Shown piece by piece: positions 16,382 through 24,183 of a stretch of DNA of 64,000 nucleotides (positions are counted from its first letter, which is position 1; the number at the start of each line of letters is the position of its first letter). The translations under genes were made by a program, and so were the position numbers. The DNA lies in the NCBI RefSeq assembly GCF_044904705.1, contig NZ_JADIKL010000006.1, positions 62,001 to 126,000 on the forward strand, written 5' to 3'. The notes below the pieces were generated by a model that saw nothing but the letters and a program-made list of their open reading frames with translations, did not search any database and was not told the DNA's origin. This DNA is from Rhodanobacter_A agri. Its GTDB lineage: Bacteria > Pseudomonadota > Gammaproteobacteria > Xanthomonadales > Rhodanobacteraceae.

Positions 16382-16488
16382 TACAGCTGGTCGCGCAGCG
16401 TCCACGACCTCTACCGGCCGTTTGCCCCTTTGCCCGCCTCGCTGGTTACTCTTGCCTCTTTGGCACCACCGCCGCGCAAGGGAAACGC

Positions 16489-17382
16489 ATGAGCCGTATC
16501 GTCGTCGTCGGCAGCATCAACATGGACCTGGTTACGCTCGCGCCGCGCTTCCCCGGCCCGGGCGAGACCTTGCTTGGCAGCCGCTTCTTCACCACGCCCG
16601 GCGGCAAGGGCGCGAACCAGGCGGTGGCCGCCGCGCGCCTGAGCGCTGCGGTGACGATGATCGGCGCGCTGGGCCGCGATGCCTTCGGCGACCAGCTGCA
16701 TGCGGGGCTGGCGAAAGAAGGCATCGCCCTCGACCACGTCGCCCGGCTCGACGATGTGGGCAGCGGCAGCGCTTCCATCACGGTGGCCGAAGGCGAGAAC
16801 CAGATCATCGTCGTGCCCGCCGCCAATGCCCGCGTCACCCCGGCTCAGGTCGAGGCGGCGCGCGCCGCTATCGCCCGGGCGGATGCCGTGCTGGTGCAGC
16901 TGGAGATACCGCTGGACACGGTGGAAGCCACGTTGCGCCTCGGCCGGCGCGAAAACGTGCCGGTGATCCTCAATCCAGCGCCCGCGGAGAAGCTGCCTAC
17001 GGAATGGCTGCGACTCGCCAGCTACCTCACCCCCAACCAGCACGAACTGGCCACCGCGCTCGGCGCCGAAGCGCAGACGGATTTCCGCGAACTGATGCGC
17101 CGCGCCCCGTGCCCCGTGGTACTCACCCGCGGCGGCGAGGGTGCGTGGTATCGCGACGATGCGCATCCCGAACCGGTGCAGCAAGCCGGCTTCAAGGTCG
17201 ATGCGATCGACACCACCGGCGCTGGCGACACTTTCAATGGGGCGCTGGCGGTGTTCCTGCACGAAGGCCTGCCTGCAGCGGTGCGCAAAGCCTGCGCCGC
17301 TGCAGCGCTGTCAGTGACGAAGTTGGGAGCGCAAGGCGGCATGCCGTCGATGCACGCTGTGGAAGCGGTACTCGCGCGGTAG
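16489..17382 (+). CDS. rbsK: ribokinase (PfkB family)
   Basis: Phosphorylates ribose at O5. The 297-residue protein has GSINMDLV and TPGGKGANQAVAAARL near the N-terminus and the PfkB signature DTTGAGDTFNGALAVFL with catalytic Asp near residue 245. AGGGAAA lies 4-10 bases before ATG 16489, which rules out the longer open frame that overlaps poxB. No ribose transporter or regulator is nearby, so the sugar assignment is from family only; another PfkB pentose kinase is possible. Confidence 0.85.
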   Translation: MSRIVVVGSINMDLVTLAPRFPGPGETLLGSRFFTTPGGKGANQAVAAARLSAAVTMIGALGRDAFGDQLHAGLAKEGIALDHVARLDDVGSGSASITVAEGENQIIVVPAANARVTPAQVEAARAAIARADAVLVQLEIPLDTVEATLRLGRRENVPVILNPAPAEKLPTEWLRLASYLTPNQHELATALGAEAQTDFRELMRRAPCPVVLTRGGEGAWYRDDAHPEPVQQAGFKVDAIDTTGAGDTFNGALAVFLHEGLPAAVRKACAAAALSVTKLGAQGGMPSMHAVEAVLAR

Positions 17383-17391
17383 TCGTGCCGC

Positions 17392-18744
17392 TCACTTGCC
17401 GATACAGAACGAGCCGAAGATTGCACCGAGCAGATCGTCGCTGGTGTAGCTGCCAGTGATCTCGCCCAGCGCGTGCTGGGCCTGGCGCAATTCCTCGGCG
17501 GCGAGCTCGCCGGCACGCGTTGCGGCGAGCGCGTGGGCACCGTGGTCGAGATGGTCGCGTACCGCTTCGAGCGCAAGCACGTGGCGACGCCTTGCGCTGA
17601 AGCCGCCTTCGCCGCTGCCGGCGCCAGCGAGTTGTTTCAGGTGCTCACGCAAGGCATCGAGGCCGGCACCGGTTTTCACCGAGGCCCACAGCCAGCGGAT
17701 GCCATCGCGGACTTCCTCGCGTGGCGCGGCGTGGGCAAGGTCGATCTTGTTGATCAGGACGATGCGCTCGGCGCCGGCGGGCAGGGCGCCGAACAAGGCG
17801 AGGTCGGCGGCGGCGTGTTCCGTGTCGGTGACCAGCAGCGCCGCGTCGGCGCGTTGCAATTCGCCGTGGGCGCGGCGCACGCCTTCGCGTTCGACTTCGT
17901 CGTCCGTGTCGCGCAAGCCTGCAGTGTCGGCGAGTTCCAGTGCGATGCCGTCCAGCGCCACGCTCTCGCGCAGCACATCGCGGGTAGTGCCGGCGATCGC
18001 CGTGACGATGGCGCGCTCGCTGCCGGCCAGTGCGTTGAGCAGGCTGGATTTGCCGGCGTTGGGCCGGCCGACGATGGCCACGCGCAAGCCGTCGTTGAGG
18101 CGCAGGCCGCGCTGCGCCTCGCGCAGCAGCCCGGCAAGTTCCGCACGCAGGCTTTCAAGTTGCCGTGCAATGGCGGGATCGGCCAGGAAGTCGATTTCCT
18201 CCTCGGGAAAATCGATGGCTGCCTCGATGTGCACGCGCAGGGCGATCAGCGCCTGCAGCAGCGTGTCGACGCGTTGCGAGAACACGCCTTCCATCGAGCG
18301 CAGCGCGGCGCGCGCACCAGCCTGCGAACGGGCGGCGATCAGGTCGGCCACGGCTTCGGCCTGGGCGAGATCGAGTTTGCCGTTGAGGAACGCCCGTTCG
18401 GTGAATTCGCCGGGGCGCGCCAGCCGCGCCCCGAGTTCGCAGACGCGGCGCAGCAAGGCATCGAGCAGCACCGCGCTGCCATGCCCTTGCAGTTCGAGCA
18501 CGTGCTCGCCGGTGTAAGAAGCAGGCGCAGGGAAGTGCAACAGCAGGCCGTGGTCGATCGCCTCGCCCAGCGCGTCGCGAAACATGGCGAAATGCGCATG
18601 GCGCGGCCGCGGCGCACGGCCCAGCAAGGCTTGCGCGATGACCGGCACCAAAGGTCCCGACACCCGCAGCACGCCTACGCCGGCAGCGCCGGGCGCGCTG
18701 GCGATGGCAGCGATGGTGTCGGCGGGATGGCTGTGCGGGTTCAT
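17392..18744 (-). CDS. mnmE: tRNA modification GTPase MnmE
   Basis: With MnmG (not in window) builds the cmnm5U34 modification of tRNA wobble uridines. The 450-residue protein starts DTIAAIASAPGAAGVGVLR (folate-binding domain), has the G domain with GRPNAGKSSLLNALAG near residue 222, G2/G3 elements GTTRDVL and DTAGLRDT, INKIDLA, and ends with the conserved CIGK whose Cys is needed for modification. It converges with rbsK, 9 bp apart. Confidence 0.97.
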   Translation of the reverse strand: MNPHSHPADTIAAIASAPGAAGVGVLRVSGPLVPVIAQALLGRAPRPRHAHFAMFRDALGEAIDHGLLLHFPAPASYTGEHVLELQGHGSAVLLDALLRRVCELGARLARPGEFTERAFLNGKLDLAQAEAVADLIAARSQAGARAALRSMEGVFSQRVDTLLQALIALRVHIEAAIDFPEEEIDFLADPAIARQLESLRAELAGLLREAQRGLRLNDGLRVAIVGRPNAGKSSLLNALAGSERAIVTAIAGTTRDVLRESVALDGIALELADTAGLRDTDDEVEREGVRRAHGELQRADAALLVTDTEHAAADLALFGALPAGAERIVLINKIDLAHAAPREEVRDGIRWLWASVKTGAGLDALREHLKQLAGAGSGEGGFSARRRHVLALEAVRDHLDHGAHALAATRAGELAAEELRQAQHALGEITGSYTSDDLLGAIFGSFCIGK

Positions 18745-18764
18745 GGCATGAGCGTAAACGAAGA

Positions 18765-18791
18765 CGGCCGCGCCGGTACCCGGCGCGGCCG
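18765..18791 (-). terminator. terminator downstream of yidC
   Basis: CGGCCGCGCCGG (18765-18776) and CCGGCGCGGCCG (18780-18791) form a perfect 12-bp stem. Read on the minus strand it is followed by TCTTCGTTT. It lies between the end of yidC and the start of mnmE. Confidence 0.7.
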
Positions 18792-18858
18792 CTTTAGCGA
18801 ACAGTGCAGCCAGGGGTGGCCGCTCACTCGATCGTCGCGATCAGGATGATCGCTAGAA

Positions 18859-20556
18859 CTAAACCTTGGCCGCTGCTTCCTCGCGGTCCACGTGATGGGT
18901 GATCCACCACTGCTGGCCCAGGCCCACCAGGCCGTTCACTGCGTAGTAGAGGCACAGGCCCGCGGGGAAGAACGCGAACATGACGGTGAACAGCAGCGGC
19001 ATCACCTTCATCATCTTCGCCTGGGCGGGGTCCATGCCCGCCGCAGCCGGGTTCAGCCATTGCGTGCCCAGCATCACCAGTGCGTAGATGCCCGGCAGGA
19101 TGTAATACGGATCGGGCGCGCTGAGATCGGGCATCCACAGGAACGGCGCGTGACGCAACTCCAGCGAGTACTCCAGCACATAGAACAAGCCGTAGAACAC
19201 CGGCAGCGTGATCAGCACCGGGAAGCAACCCGCCATCGGGTTGACCTTCTCCTTCTTGTACAGCTCCATCTGCGCCTGCTGCAGCTTCACCTTGTCGTCG
19301 CCGTAACGCTCCTTGAGCGCCTGTACGCGCGGCATCAGCTTGCGCATCTTGGCGCTGGAGCGGTACTGCATCGCCGTGAGCTTCCAGGTGACGCCCTTGA
19401 TCGCGAGCACCAGCAGGATGATCGCGAGGCCCCAGTTCTTCACGAGCGAATGGAAGAACGACAGGACACCGTGCATCGGCACGGCGATCGCCTTGAACAT
19501 GCCGTAGTCGATGGTGAGATCGAGCCCCGGCGCCACTGCGTCCAGCTGGCCCTGCCGGTTGGGACCGACGTACAGGCGCGCCGTGGCGTCCGCGCTCTGC
19601 CCCGGCGCCACGCTGAGCGTGGGGCCGATCGCGCGGATCAGGTAGCGCGGATGTTCGCTGCCCGGGTTCACCGTGTCGGTGGCGTAGTGCGCGATCTCGC
19701 CGGCCGGCGGAATCCATGCGGCGAAGAAGTACAGCCTGAGCATCGCCGCCCAGCCGCCCTTGAACGGGGCATCAAGCTTGTCCTTGGGTTCGGCGAAATT
19801 CTTGAACGGCAGCTTCTCGAACTTCTCGCCGGTGTACCAGGCCGCGCCCTGGAAGCTGCGCGATTCCGGATTGGAGAGGTTCTGCAGCCAGTTGCCGGTG
19901 TGCGGCGGCTCGGCGCGCAGGAGCTGGGTGTAGGCATTGCCTTGCCAGGCGGTGCTGCCGCCGTTGGCGATCTTCTGGTCCAGCGCGATCACGTAGCTTC
20001 CGCGGCTGAAGCGGTAGGTCTTGGTGACCGTGAGGCCCTTGGCGTCCTGCCAGGTCAGCGGCACGTCGAGTTCGTTCTGGCCGGCTGCCAGCGTGTACGC
20101 GGTCTGCGCGGCCTGGAACACGGCGAGATGGTTGGGCTGGTCCGCCGCCGCCGGATCGCTGCTGCTGACCAAGCCGTTCTGCGCCACGAAGTAATGCGCA
20201 TCGGTGTCATCGAACAGATCGACCGGCGCGGGGTTCGGATCCTTGCGCGTGCGCGGCGCCACCGGGTAGTCCAGCAGCTGCGCGCGCACCAGGCTGCCGC
20301 CGCGGGTGTCGATGGTGAGGCGCAGCACGTCGGTGGTGACCGTGACCAGCGTGGCGGGCGCATTGCCGCCTGCAGCGGCGGCGGTGCTGATGGCCGGTGC
20401 GCCGGGCTGGACATTCGGCACGCCGGGCGCGCTGGCCGCGCTCGCGACGCCGCTGGCGGCGGCCGGCGGCGTCATGTAGTCCTTCTCCCAGGCCATGAAC
20501 AGCAGATAGGCCACGGCAAGCAGGGCGAACAGGAGGAAGTTGCGTGTTTGGTTCAT
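18859..20556 (-). CDS. yidC: membrane protein insertase YidC
   Basis: Inserts and folds inner-membrane proteins, alone or with SecYEG. The 565-residue protein has the N-terminal signal anchor (MNQTRNFLLFALLAVAYLLF), an Ala/Pro-rich linker, the large periplasmic beta-sandwich domain (about 90-340) and the five-helix core with GWGLAIILL, the cytoplasmic hairpin MRKLMPRVQALKERYGDD, and MAGCFPVLITLPVFYGLFY. ATG 20556 gives the standard start; the open frame continues upstream without support. rnpA ends 92 bp upstream; the usual yidD gene between them is absent. Confidence 0.97.
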   Translation of the reverse strand: MNQTRNFLLFALLAVAYLLFMAWEKDYMTPPAAASGVASAASAPGVPNVQPGAPAISTAAAAGGNAPATLVTVTTDVLRLTIDTRGGSLVRAQLLDYPVAPRTRKDPNPAPVDLFDDTDAHYFVAQNGLVSSSDPAAADQPNHLAVFQAAQTAYTLAAGQNELDVPLTWQDAKGLTVTKTYRFSRGSYVIALDQKIANGGSTAWQGNAYTQLLRAEPPHTGNWLQNLSNPESRSFQGAAWYTGEKFEKLPFKNFAEPKDKLDAPFKGGWAAMLRLYFFAAWIPPAGEIAHYATDTVNPGSEHPRYLIRAIGPTLSVAPGQSADATARLYVGPNRQGQLDAVAPGLDLTIDYGMFKAIAVPMHGVLSFFHSLVKNWGLAIILLVLAIKGVTWKLTAMQYRSSAKMRKLMPRVQALKERYGDDKVKLQQAQMELYKKEKVNPMAGCFPVLITLPVFYGLFYVLEYSLELRHAPFLWMPDLSAPDPYYILPGIYALVMLGTQWLNPAAAGMDPAQAKMMKVMPLLFTVMFAFFPAGLCLYYAVNGLVGLGQQWWITHHVDREEAAAKV

Positions 20557-20648
20557 CGGGTCATGGATCCGGACGATGCCACGCGGCACGCGGCCACAGC
20601 GGAAAGAGAAAGGTCAACGCACGATTGTGGCGGCGGCATCCATCGGCA

Positions 20649-21029
20649 TCAATGGTTCGGAGCCGCGACCGGTGCAACCGGCGGAATGGCCGCAAGGCGC
20701 CGCCACAGTGTCTCGGCGTCGGCCAGCAGCTCGGTGCCGGGCAGGCCGGAGGCTTGCTCGCGCGCCATCACCATCACATCCACCGGCGGCAGTTGGCTGC
20801 GGATCCGGCGGAACGATTCGCGCAGCAGGCGCTTGAGGCGGTTGCGTTCCACCGCACGCTTGGATACCCGCTTGGAGATCGCCAGGCCCAATCGCGCGTG
20901 CTCCAGCCCGTTGGGCCGGTAGCGCAAATGAAAACAGCGGCCGCCAAGGCGACCGCTGCCGGTTCGCAACGCTGCGAAGTCGCCGGCCAGACACAGCCGC
21001 AACTCGCGCGGCAGCCCGGCAGGGTTCAT
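20649..21029 (-). CDS. rnpA: ribonuclease P protein component
   Basis: Protein subunit that helps RNase P RNA cut pre-tRNA 5' leaders. The 126-residue basic protein has FHLRYRPNGLEHARLGLAIS and the RNA-binding signature AVERNRLKRLLRESFR. A GTG codon directly precedes ATG, so the start could be 21032. The C-terminus has a short Pro/Ala tail. It begins 14 bp after rpmH, in the same transcript. Confidence 0.95.
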   Translation of the reverse strand: MNPAGLPRELRLCLAGDFAALRTGSGRLGGRCFHLRYRPNGLEHARLGLAISKRVSKRAVERNRLKRLLRESFRRIRSQLPPVDVMVMAREQASGLPGTELLADAETLWRRLAAIPPVAPVAAPNH

Positions 21030-21043
21030 CACGAGCGCGCCGC

Positions 21044-21178
21044 TTACGGGATCAGGCGCTTGCGGCCCTTGGCGCGGCGGGCGTTGAGGATCTTGCGACC
21101 GTCGGCGGTGGCCATGCGGGCACGGAAGCCGTGGGTGCGGGCGCGCTTGAGCTTGCTGGGCTGGAAGGTCCGCTTCAT
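21044..21178 (-). CDS. rpmH: 50S ribosomal protein L34
   Basis: The 44-residue protein begins MKRTFQPSKLKRARTHGF and ends AKGRKRLIP, a near-canonical L34. First gene of rpmH-rnpA-yidC. A strong promoter lies 40 bp upstream. Confidence 0.98.
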   Translation of the reverse strand: MKRTFQPSKLKRARTHGFRARMATADGRKILNARRAKGRKRLIP

Positions 21179-21197
21179 GGCTTTGCTCCGAAGGGAA

Positions 21198-21247
21198 TGT
21201 GGATAAAAAGGTTGGAAATTATGAGCGGCAAGGTGGCGCACTGTCAA
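21198..21247 (-). promoter_or_regulatory. sigma70 promoter of rpmH-rnpA-yidC with a DnaA box in the leader
   Basis: On the minus strand TTGACA (21242-21247) and CATAAT (21218-21223) are spaced by 18 bases. A perfect DnaA box, TTATCCACA on the minus strand, lies at 21198-21206 between the -10 and rpmH, so DnaA could affect this promoter. A near-consensus box (TGTGGATAT) lies at 21287-21295. Confidence 0.75.
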
Positions 21248-21394
21248 ATCGGCGCCGTTTCCGAGCTGGATCGCCGCTGCGCGGTTTGTGGATATCCGTG
21301 TGGACAGTCCGTGGATCGGCAGGCCTGAGCGTGCTGCTAGACTAGTCCGTCCACCCCGCGCGCAAGCGCCCCTGCCTGTGGACGAGAAACATTC

Positions 21395-22738
21395 ATGAGT
21401 GAGTTGTGGCGGCGCTGTCTGGAGCGTCTGGAAGGCGAATTGAGCGCCGAGGATCTGCATACCTGGCTGATGCCGCTGCAGGCCCGCGAGGACGGGACGG
21501 GGCTGGCCTTGTTCGCCCCCAACCCGTACACGCTGGACACGGTGCGCGACCGTTACCTGCCCACGATCACCACGTTGATCGGCCAACTCGCCGGCCATGC
21601 GCTGCCGGTGCGGCTGGAAGTGGGCTCCAGCGCGCCGCGCGCCGCTGCCAAGCCCGCCGCGGCGCCGCGCGCCAGCGCGGTGGCCGAGCCGCCGGCCGCT
21701 GTGCCCGCGCCGGCTTTCAGCCACAACCTTGACCCGCACTACACCTTCGAGACCTTCGTCGAGGGCAAGTCCAACCAGCTTGGCAAGGCCGCCGCGATGC
21801 AGGTGGCGCAGAACCCGGGCCGGGCCTACAACCCGTTGCTCCTGTATGGCGGCACCGGCCTCGGCAAGACCCACCTGATGCACGCGGCCGGCAACCTGAT
21901 GCGGCAGAACAATCCCGCCTGCAAGGTGCTGTACCTGCGCTCGGAGCAGTTCGTGGGCGCGATGATCGAGGCGCTGCGCACCAAGAGCATGGACCAGTTC
22001 AAGCAGCGCTTCCGCTCGGTGGACGCACTGCTGATCGACGATATCCAGTTCTTCGCCGGCAAGGACACCACCCAGGAAGAGTTTTTCCACACCTTCAACG
22101 CGTTGTTCGAATCCAAACAGCAGATCATCCTGACCTGCGACCGCTACCCCAAGGAAGTGGACAAGCTGGAGCCGCGGCTGAAGTCGCGCCTGGGCTGGGG
22201 CCTCTCGGTGGCGATCGAGCCGCCGGATTTCGAGACGCGCGCGGCGATCCTGCTGTCCAAGGCGCACGACAAGGGCGTCGCGGTGGACGAGCACGTGGCG
22301 ATGCTGCTGGCCAAGCGCATCCGCTCCAACGTACGCGACCTCGAGGGCGCGCTGAACACGCTGGCGGCGCGGGCGAACTTCTACGGCAAGCCGATCACCG
22401 CCGACTTCGCCGAGGAAACCTTGCGCGACCTGCTGGCTACCCACGCCCAGGCCGTGACGGTGCCGAATATCCAGAAGATCACCGCCGAGTACTTCAACGT
22501 GCGCCTGCAGGACCTGCTCTCCAAGCGGCGCGTGCGTTCGCTCGCACGGCCGCGGCAAATCGCGATGGCGCTGTCCAAGGAACTCACCGACCACAGCCTG
22601 CCCGAGATCGGCGAAGCATTCGGCGGTCGGGACCACACCACCGTGCTGCATGCCTGCCGCACGATCAAGAAGTTGTGCGAAGCCGACGCACGCATGCGCC
22701 AAGACTGGGAGCAGCTGATCCGTACCCTTACCGGTTGA
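21395..22738 (+). CDS. dnaA: chromosomal replication initiator DnaA
   Basis: Binds DnaA boxes and melts oriC. The 447-residue protein has domain I (LWRRCLERLEGELSAEDLHT), a short Ala/Pro-rich domain II (about 85-115), AAA+ domain III with Walker A YGGTGLGKTHL near residue 152 and Walker B LLIDDIQFFAGKD, and domain IV with the signature GGRDHTTVLHACRTIKKL. Length is normal. It starts the plus-strand dnaA-dnaN-recF-gyrB series and is flanked by DnaA boxes. Confidence 0.98.
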   Translation: MSELWRRCLERLEGELSAEDLHTWLMPLQAREDGTGLALFAPNPYTLDTVRDRYLPTITTLIGQLAGHALPVRLEVGSSAPRAAAKPAAAPRASAVAEPPAAVPAPAFSHNLDPHYTFETFVEGKSNQLGKAAAMQVAQNPGRAYNPLLLYGGTGLGKTHLMHAAGNLMRQNNPACKVLYLRSEQFVGAMIEALRTKSMDQFKQRFRSVDALLIDDIQFFAGKDTTQEEFFHTFNALFESKQQIILTCDRYPKEVDKLEPRLKSRLGWGLSVAIEPPDFETRAAILLSKAHDKGVAVDEHVAMLLAKRIRSNVRDLEGALNTLAARANFYGKPITADFAEETLRDLLATHAQAVTVPNIQKITAEYFNVRLQDLLSKRRVRSLARPRQIAMALSKELTDHSLPEIGEAFGGRDHTTVLHACRTIKKLCEADARMRQDWEQLIRTLTG

Positions 22739-22990
22739 GTTTTTGGCCCGGCATAGGCACAAGTTCTTGATAAGCTGGGTGGGATGCTGTGGATAATGCG
22801 TGGATGAAAAACGTGGTGAAGTTATCCACAATTCACCCACTTCGAAGACACCGCTTTCCGCACACCCAGATTTGCGTGCAAGCAATTGATTTAAAACAAG
22901 TAAACGGCAAGAAAAACTTATCCACGCCGTCTACAACCACTACCAACTTTCTTTCAAAGACAGAACAGCAGGCATAGGGGACGCGCAGAT
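22739..22990. other. likely replication origin (oriC): DnaA-box cluster and AT-rich stretch
   Basis: The dnaA-dnaN gap holds DnaA boxes TGTGGATAA (22788-22796, minus), TTATCCACA (22822-22830, plus) and TTATCCACG (22918-22926, plus), plus several TGGAT half-sites. Between the last two boxes, at about 22878-22917, is the most AT-rich stretch of the region (GCAATTGATTTAAAACAAG), a candidate unwinding element. The rpmH-dnaA gap has only one perfect box, so this gap is the better oriC candidate; a bipartite origin using both is possible. Confidence 0.75.
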
Positions 22991-24091
22991 ATGCAATTCA
23001 GCATCCAACGAGAAGCTCTGCTCAAGCCATTGCAGCAAGTCGTGGGCGTGGTGGAACGTCGCCAGACCCTGCCGGTGCTTGCCAACCTGCTGGTCAAGGT
23101 TGCCGACGGACAGTTGTCGCTCACCGGTACCGACCTGGAAGTCGAGATGATCGCCACAACGGCGGCCGACAAGCTCGCCGATGGCGAAGTCACCATCCCC
23201 GCCAGGAAGTTCTTCGACATCGTGCGCGCTCTGCCGGACGGCGCGGGTATCGAACTCAAGCTCAACGGTGACCGCGTAGCCCTCAACGCCGGCCGCAGCC
23301 GGTTCACCCTGACCACCTTGCCTGCCAGCGAATTTCCCACCATCGACTCGATCGAGCTGGTGGAAAACGTCAGCCTGCCGGAAGAGGCCTTGCGCGACCT
23401 GATGGAGCGCACTGCGTTCGCGATGGCGAACCAGGACGTGCGCTACTACTTGAACGGCATGCTGCTCGATCTGCAGGAGCACAGCCTGCGGTGTGTGGCC
23501 ACCGACGGGCATCGCCTCGCCATGAAGGAAACCAGCCTCGCCACTTCGGTGAAGGCACGCCGGCAGATCATCATTCCGCGCAAAGGCGTCAACGAGCTGA
23601 TCGGCTTGCTGGAACCGGGCGAGGGCGAGGTGGAGCTCGAATTCGGCCGTAACCATCTGCGTGTGCGTCGTGGTGGCGTCACCTTCACCTCCAAGCTGAT
23701 CGATGGCCGTTTCCCCGACTACGAGGCGGTGATTCCGCTTGGCGCCGACAAGACCGCAGTGCTGGATCGCGAAGTGCTTCGTGGCGCCTTGCAGCGTGCG
23801 GCGATCCTCTCCAATGAGAAGTACCGCGGCGTGAAGCTCGAGCTGTCGCCCGGCAAGTTGCGCATCGTGGCGCACAACCCCGAGCAGGAAGAGGCCGTGG
23901 AGGAAGTCGAGGCCGACACCCACGTCTCCGATCTCGCCGTGGGTTTCAACGTGGGCTACCTGCTGGATGCGCTCTCCGCGCTGCGCGGTGAACAGGCTCG
24001 ACTGAGCCTTCGCGATGCCCAGTCCAGCTGCCTCGTGCAGGAACACGACGGCGAACAGGCTCGCCACGTGATCATGCCCTTGCGCCTCTGA
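22991..24091 (+). CDS. dnaN: DNA polymerase III beta sliding clamp
   Basis: Forms the dimeric ring that tethers polymerase to DNA. The 366-residue protein has three clamp domains; landmarks are FSIQREALLKPLQQVVGVVE, TLPVLANLLV, DGRFPDYEAVIP and the C-terminal hydrophobic-pocket end ARHVIMPLRL. It follows oriC and dnaA. Confidence 0.98.
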   Translation: MQFSIQREALLKPLQQVVGVVERRQTLPVLANLLVKVADGQLSLTGTDLEVEMIATTAADKLADGEVTIPARKFFDIVRALPDGAGIELKLNGDRVALNAGRSRFTLTTLPASEFPTIDSIELVENVSLPEEALRDLMERTAFAMANQDVRYYLNGMLLDLQEHSLRCVATDGHRLAMKETSLATSVKARRQIIIPRKGVNELIGLLEPGEGEVELEFGRNHLRVRRGGVTFTSKLIDGRFPDYEAVIPLGADKTAVLDREVLRGALQRAAILSNEKYRGVKLELSPGKLRIVAHNPEQEEAVEEVEADTHVSDLAVGFNVGYLLDALSALRGEQARLSLRDAQSSCLVQEHDGEQARHVIMPLRL

Positions 24092-24125
24092 CGCATGCCC
24101 AACGGCAAGCGTTACAGCTGCATCG

Positions 24126-24164
24126 AACAACGCCGGAGTCGTCGCGAGACACTCCGGCGTTGTT
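24126..24164 (+). terminator. perfect 14-bp hairpin between dnaN and recF
   Basis: AACAACGCCGGAGT (24126-24139) and ACTCCGGCGTTGTT (24151-24164) are exact complements around an 11-base loop. It ends 20 bp before the recF start and is followed by GCGTTGGG, without a long T-run. It could terminate or attenuate dnaN transcription ahead of recF, or stabilise the dnaN mRNA end. Confidence 0.55.
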
Positions 24165-24183
24165 GCGTTGGGAAGTGCCGGGC

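Noticed and set aside
20557..20648. possible yidD gene
   Set aside because: The gap is too short for the roughly 70-85 codons of YidD and no CCxPSCS-type motif is seen in any frame.
18892..20922. 676-codon open frame antisense to yidC and rnpA
   Set aside because: Antisense shadow over two well-supported genes with no ribosome site or recognisable domain.
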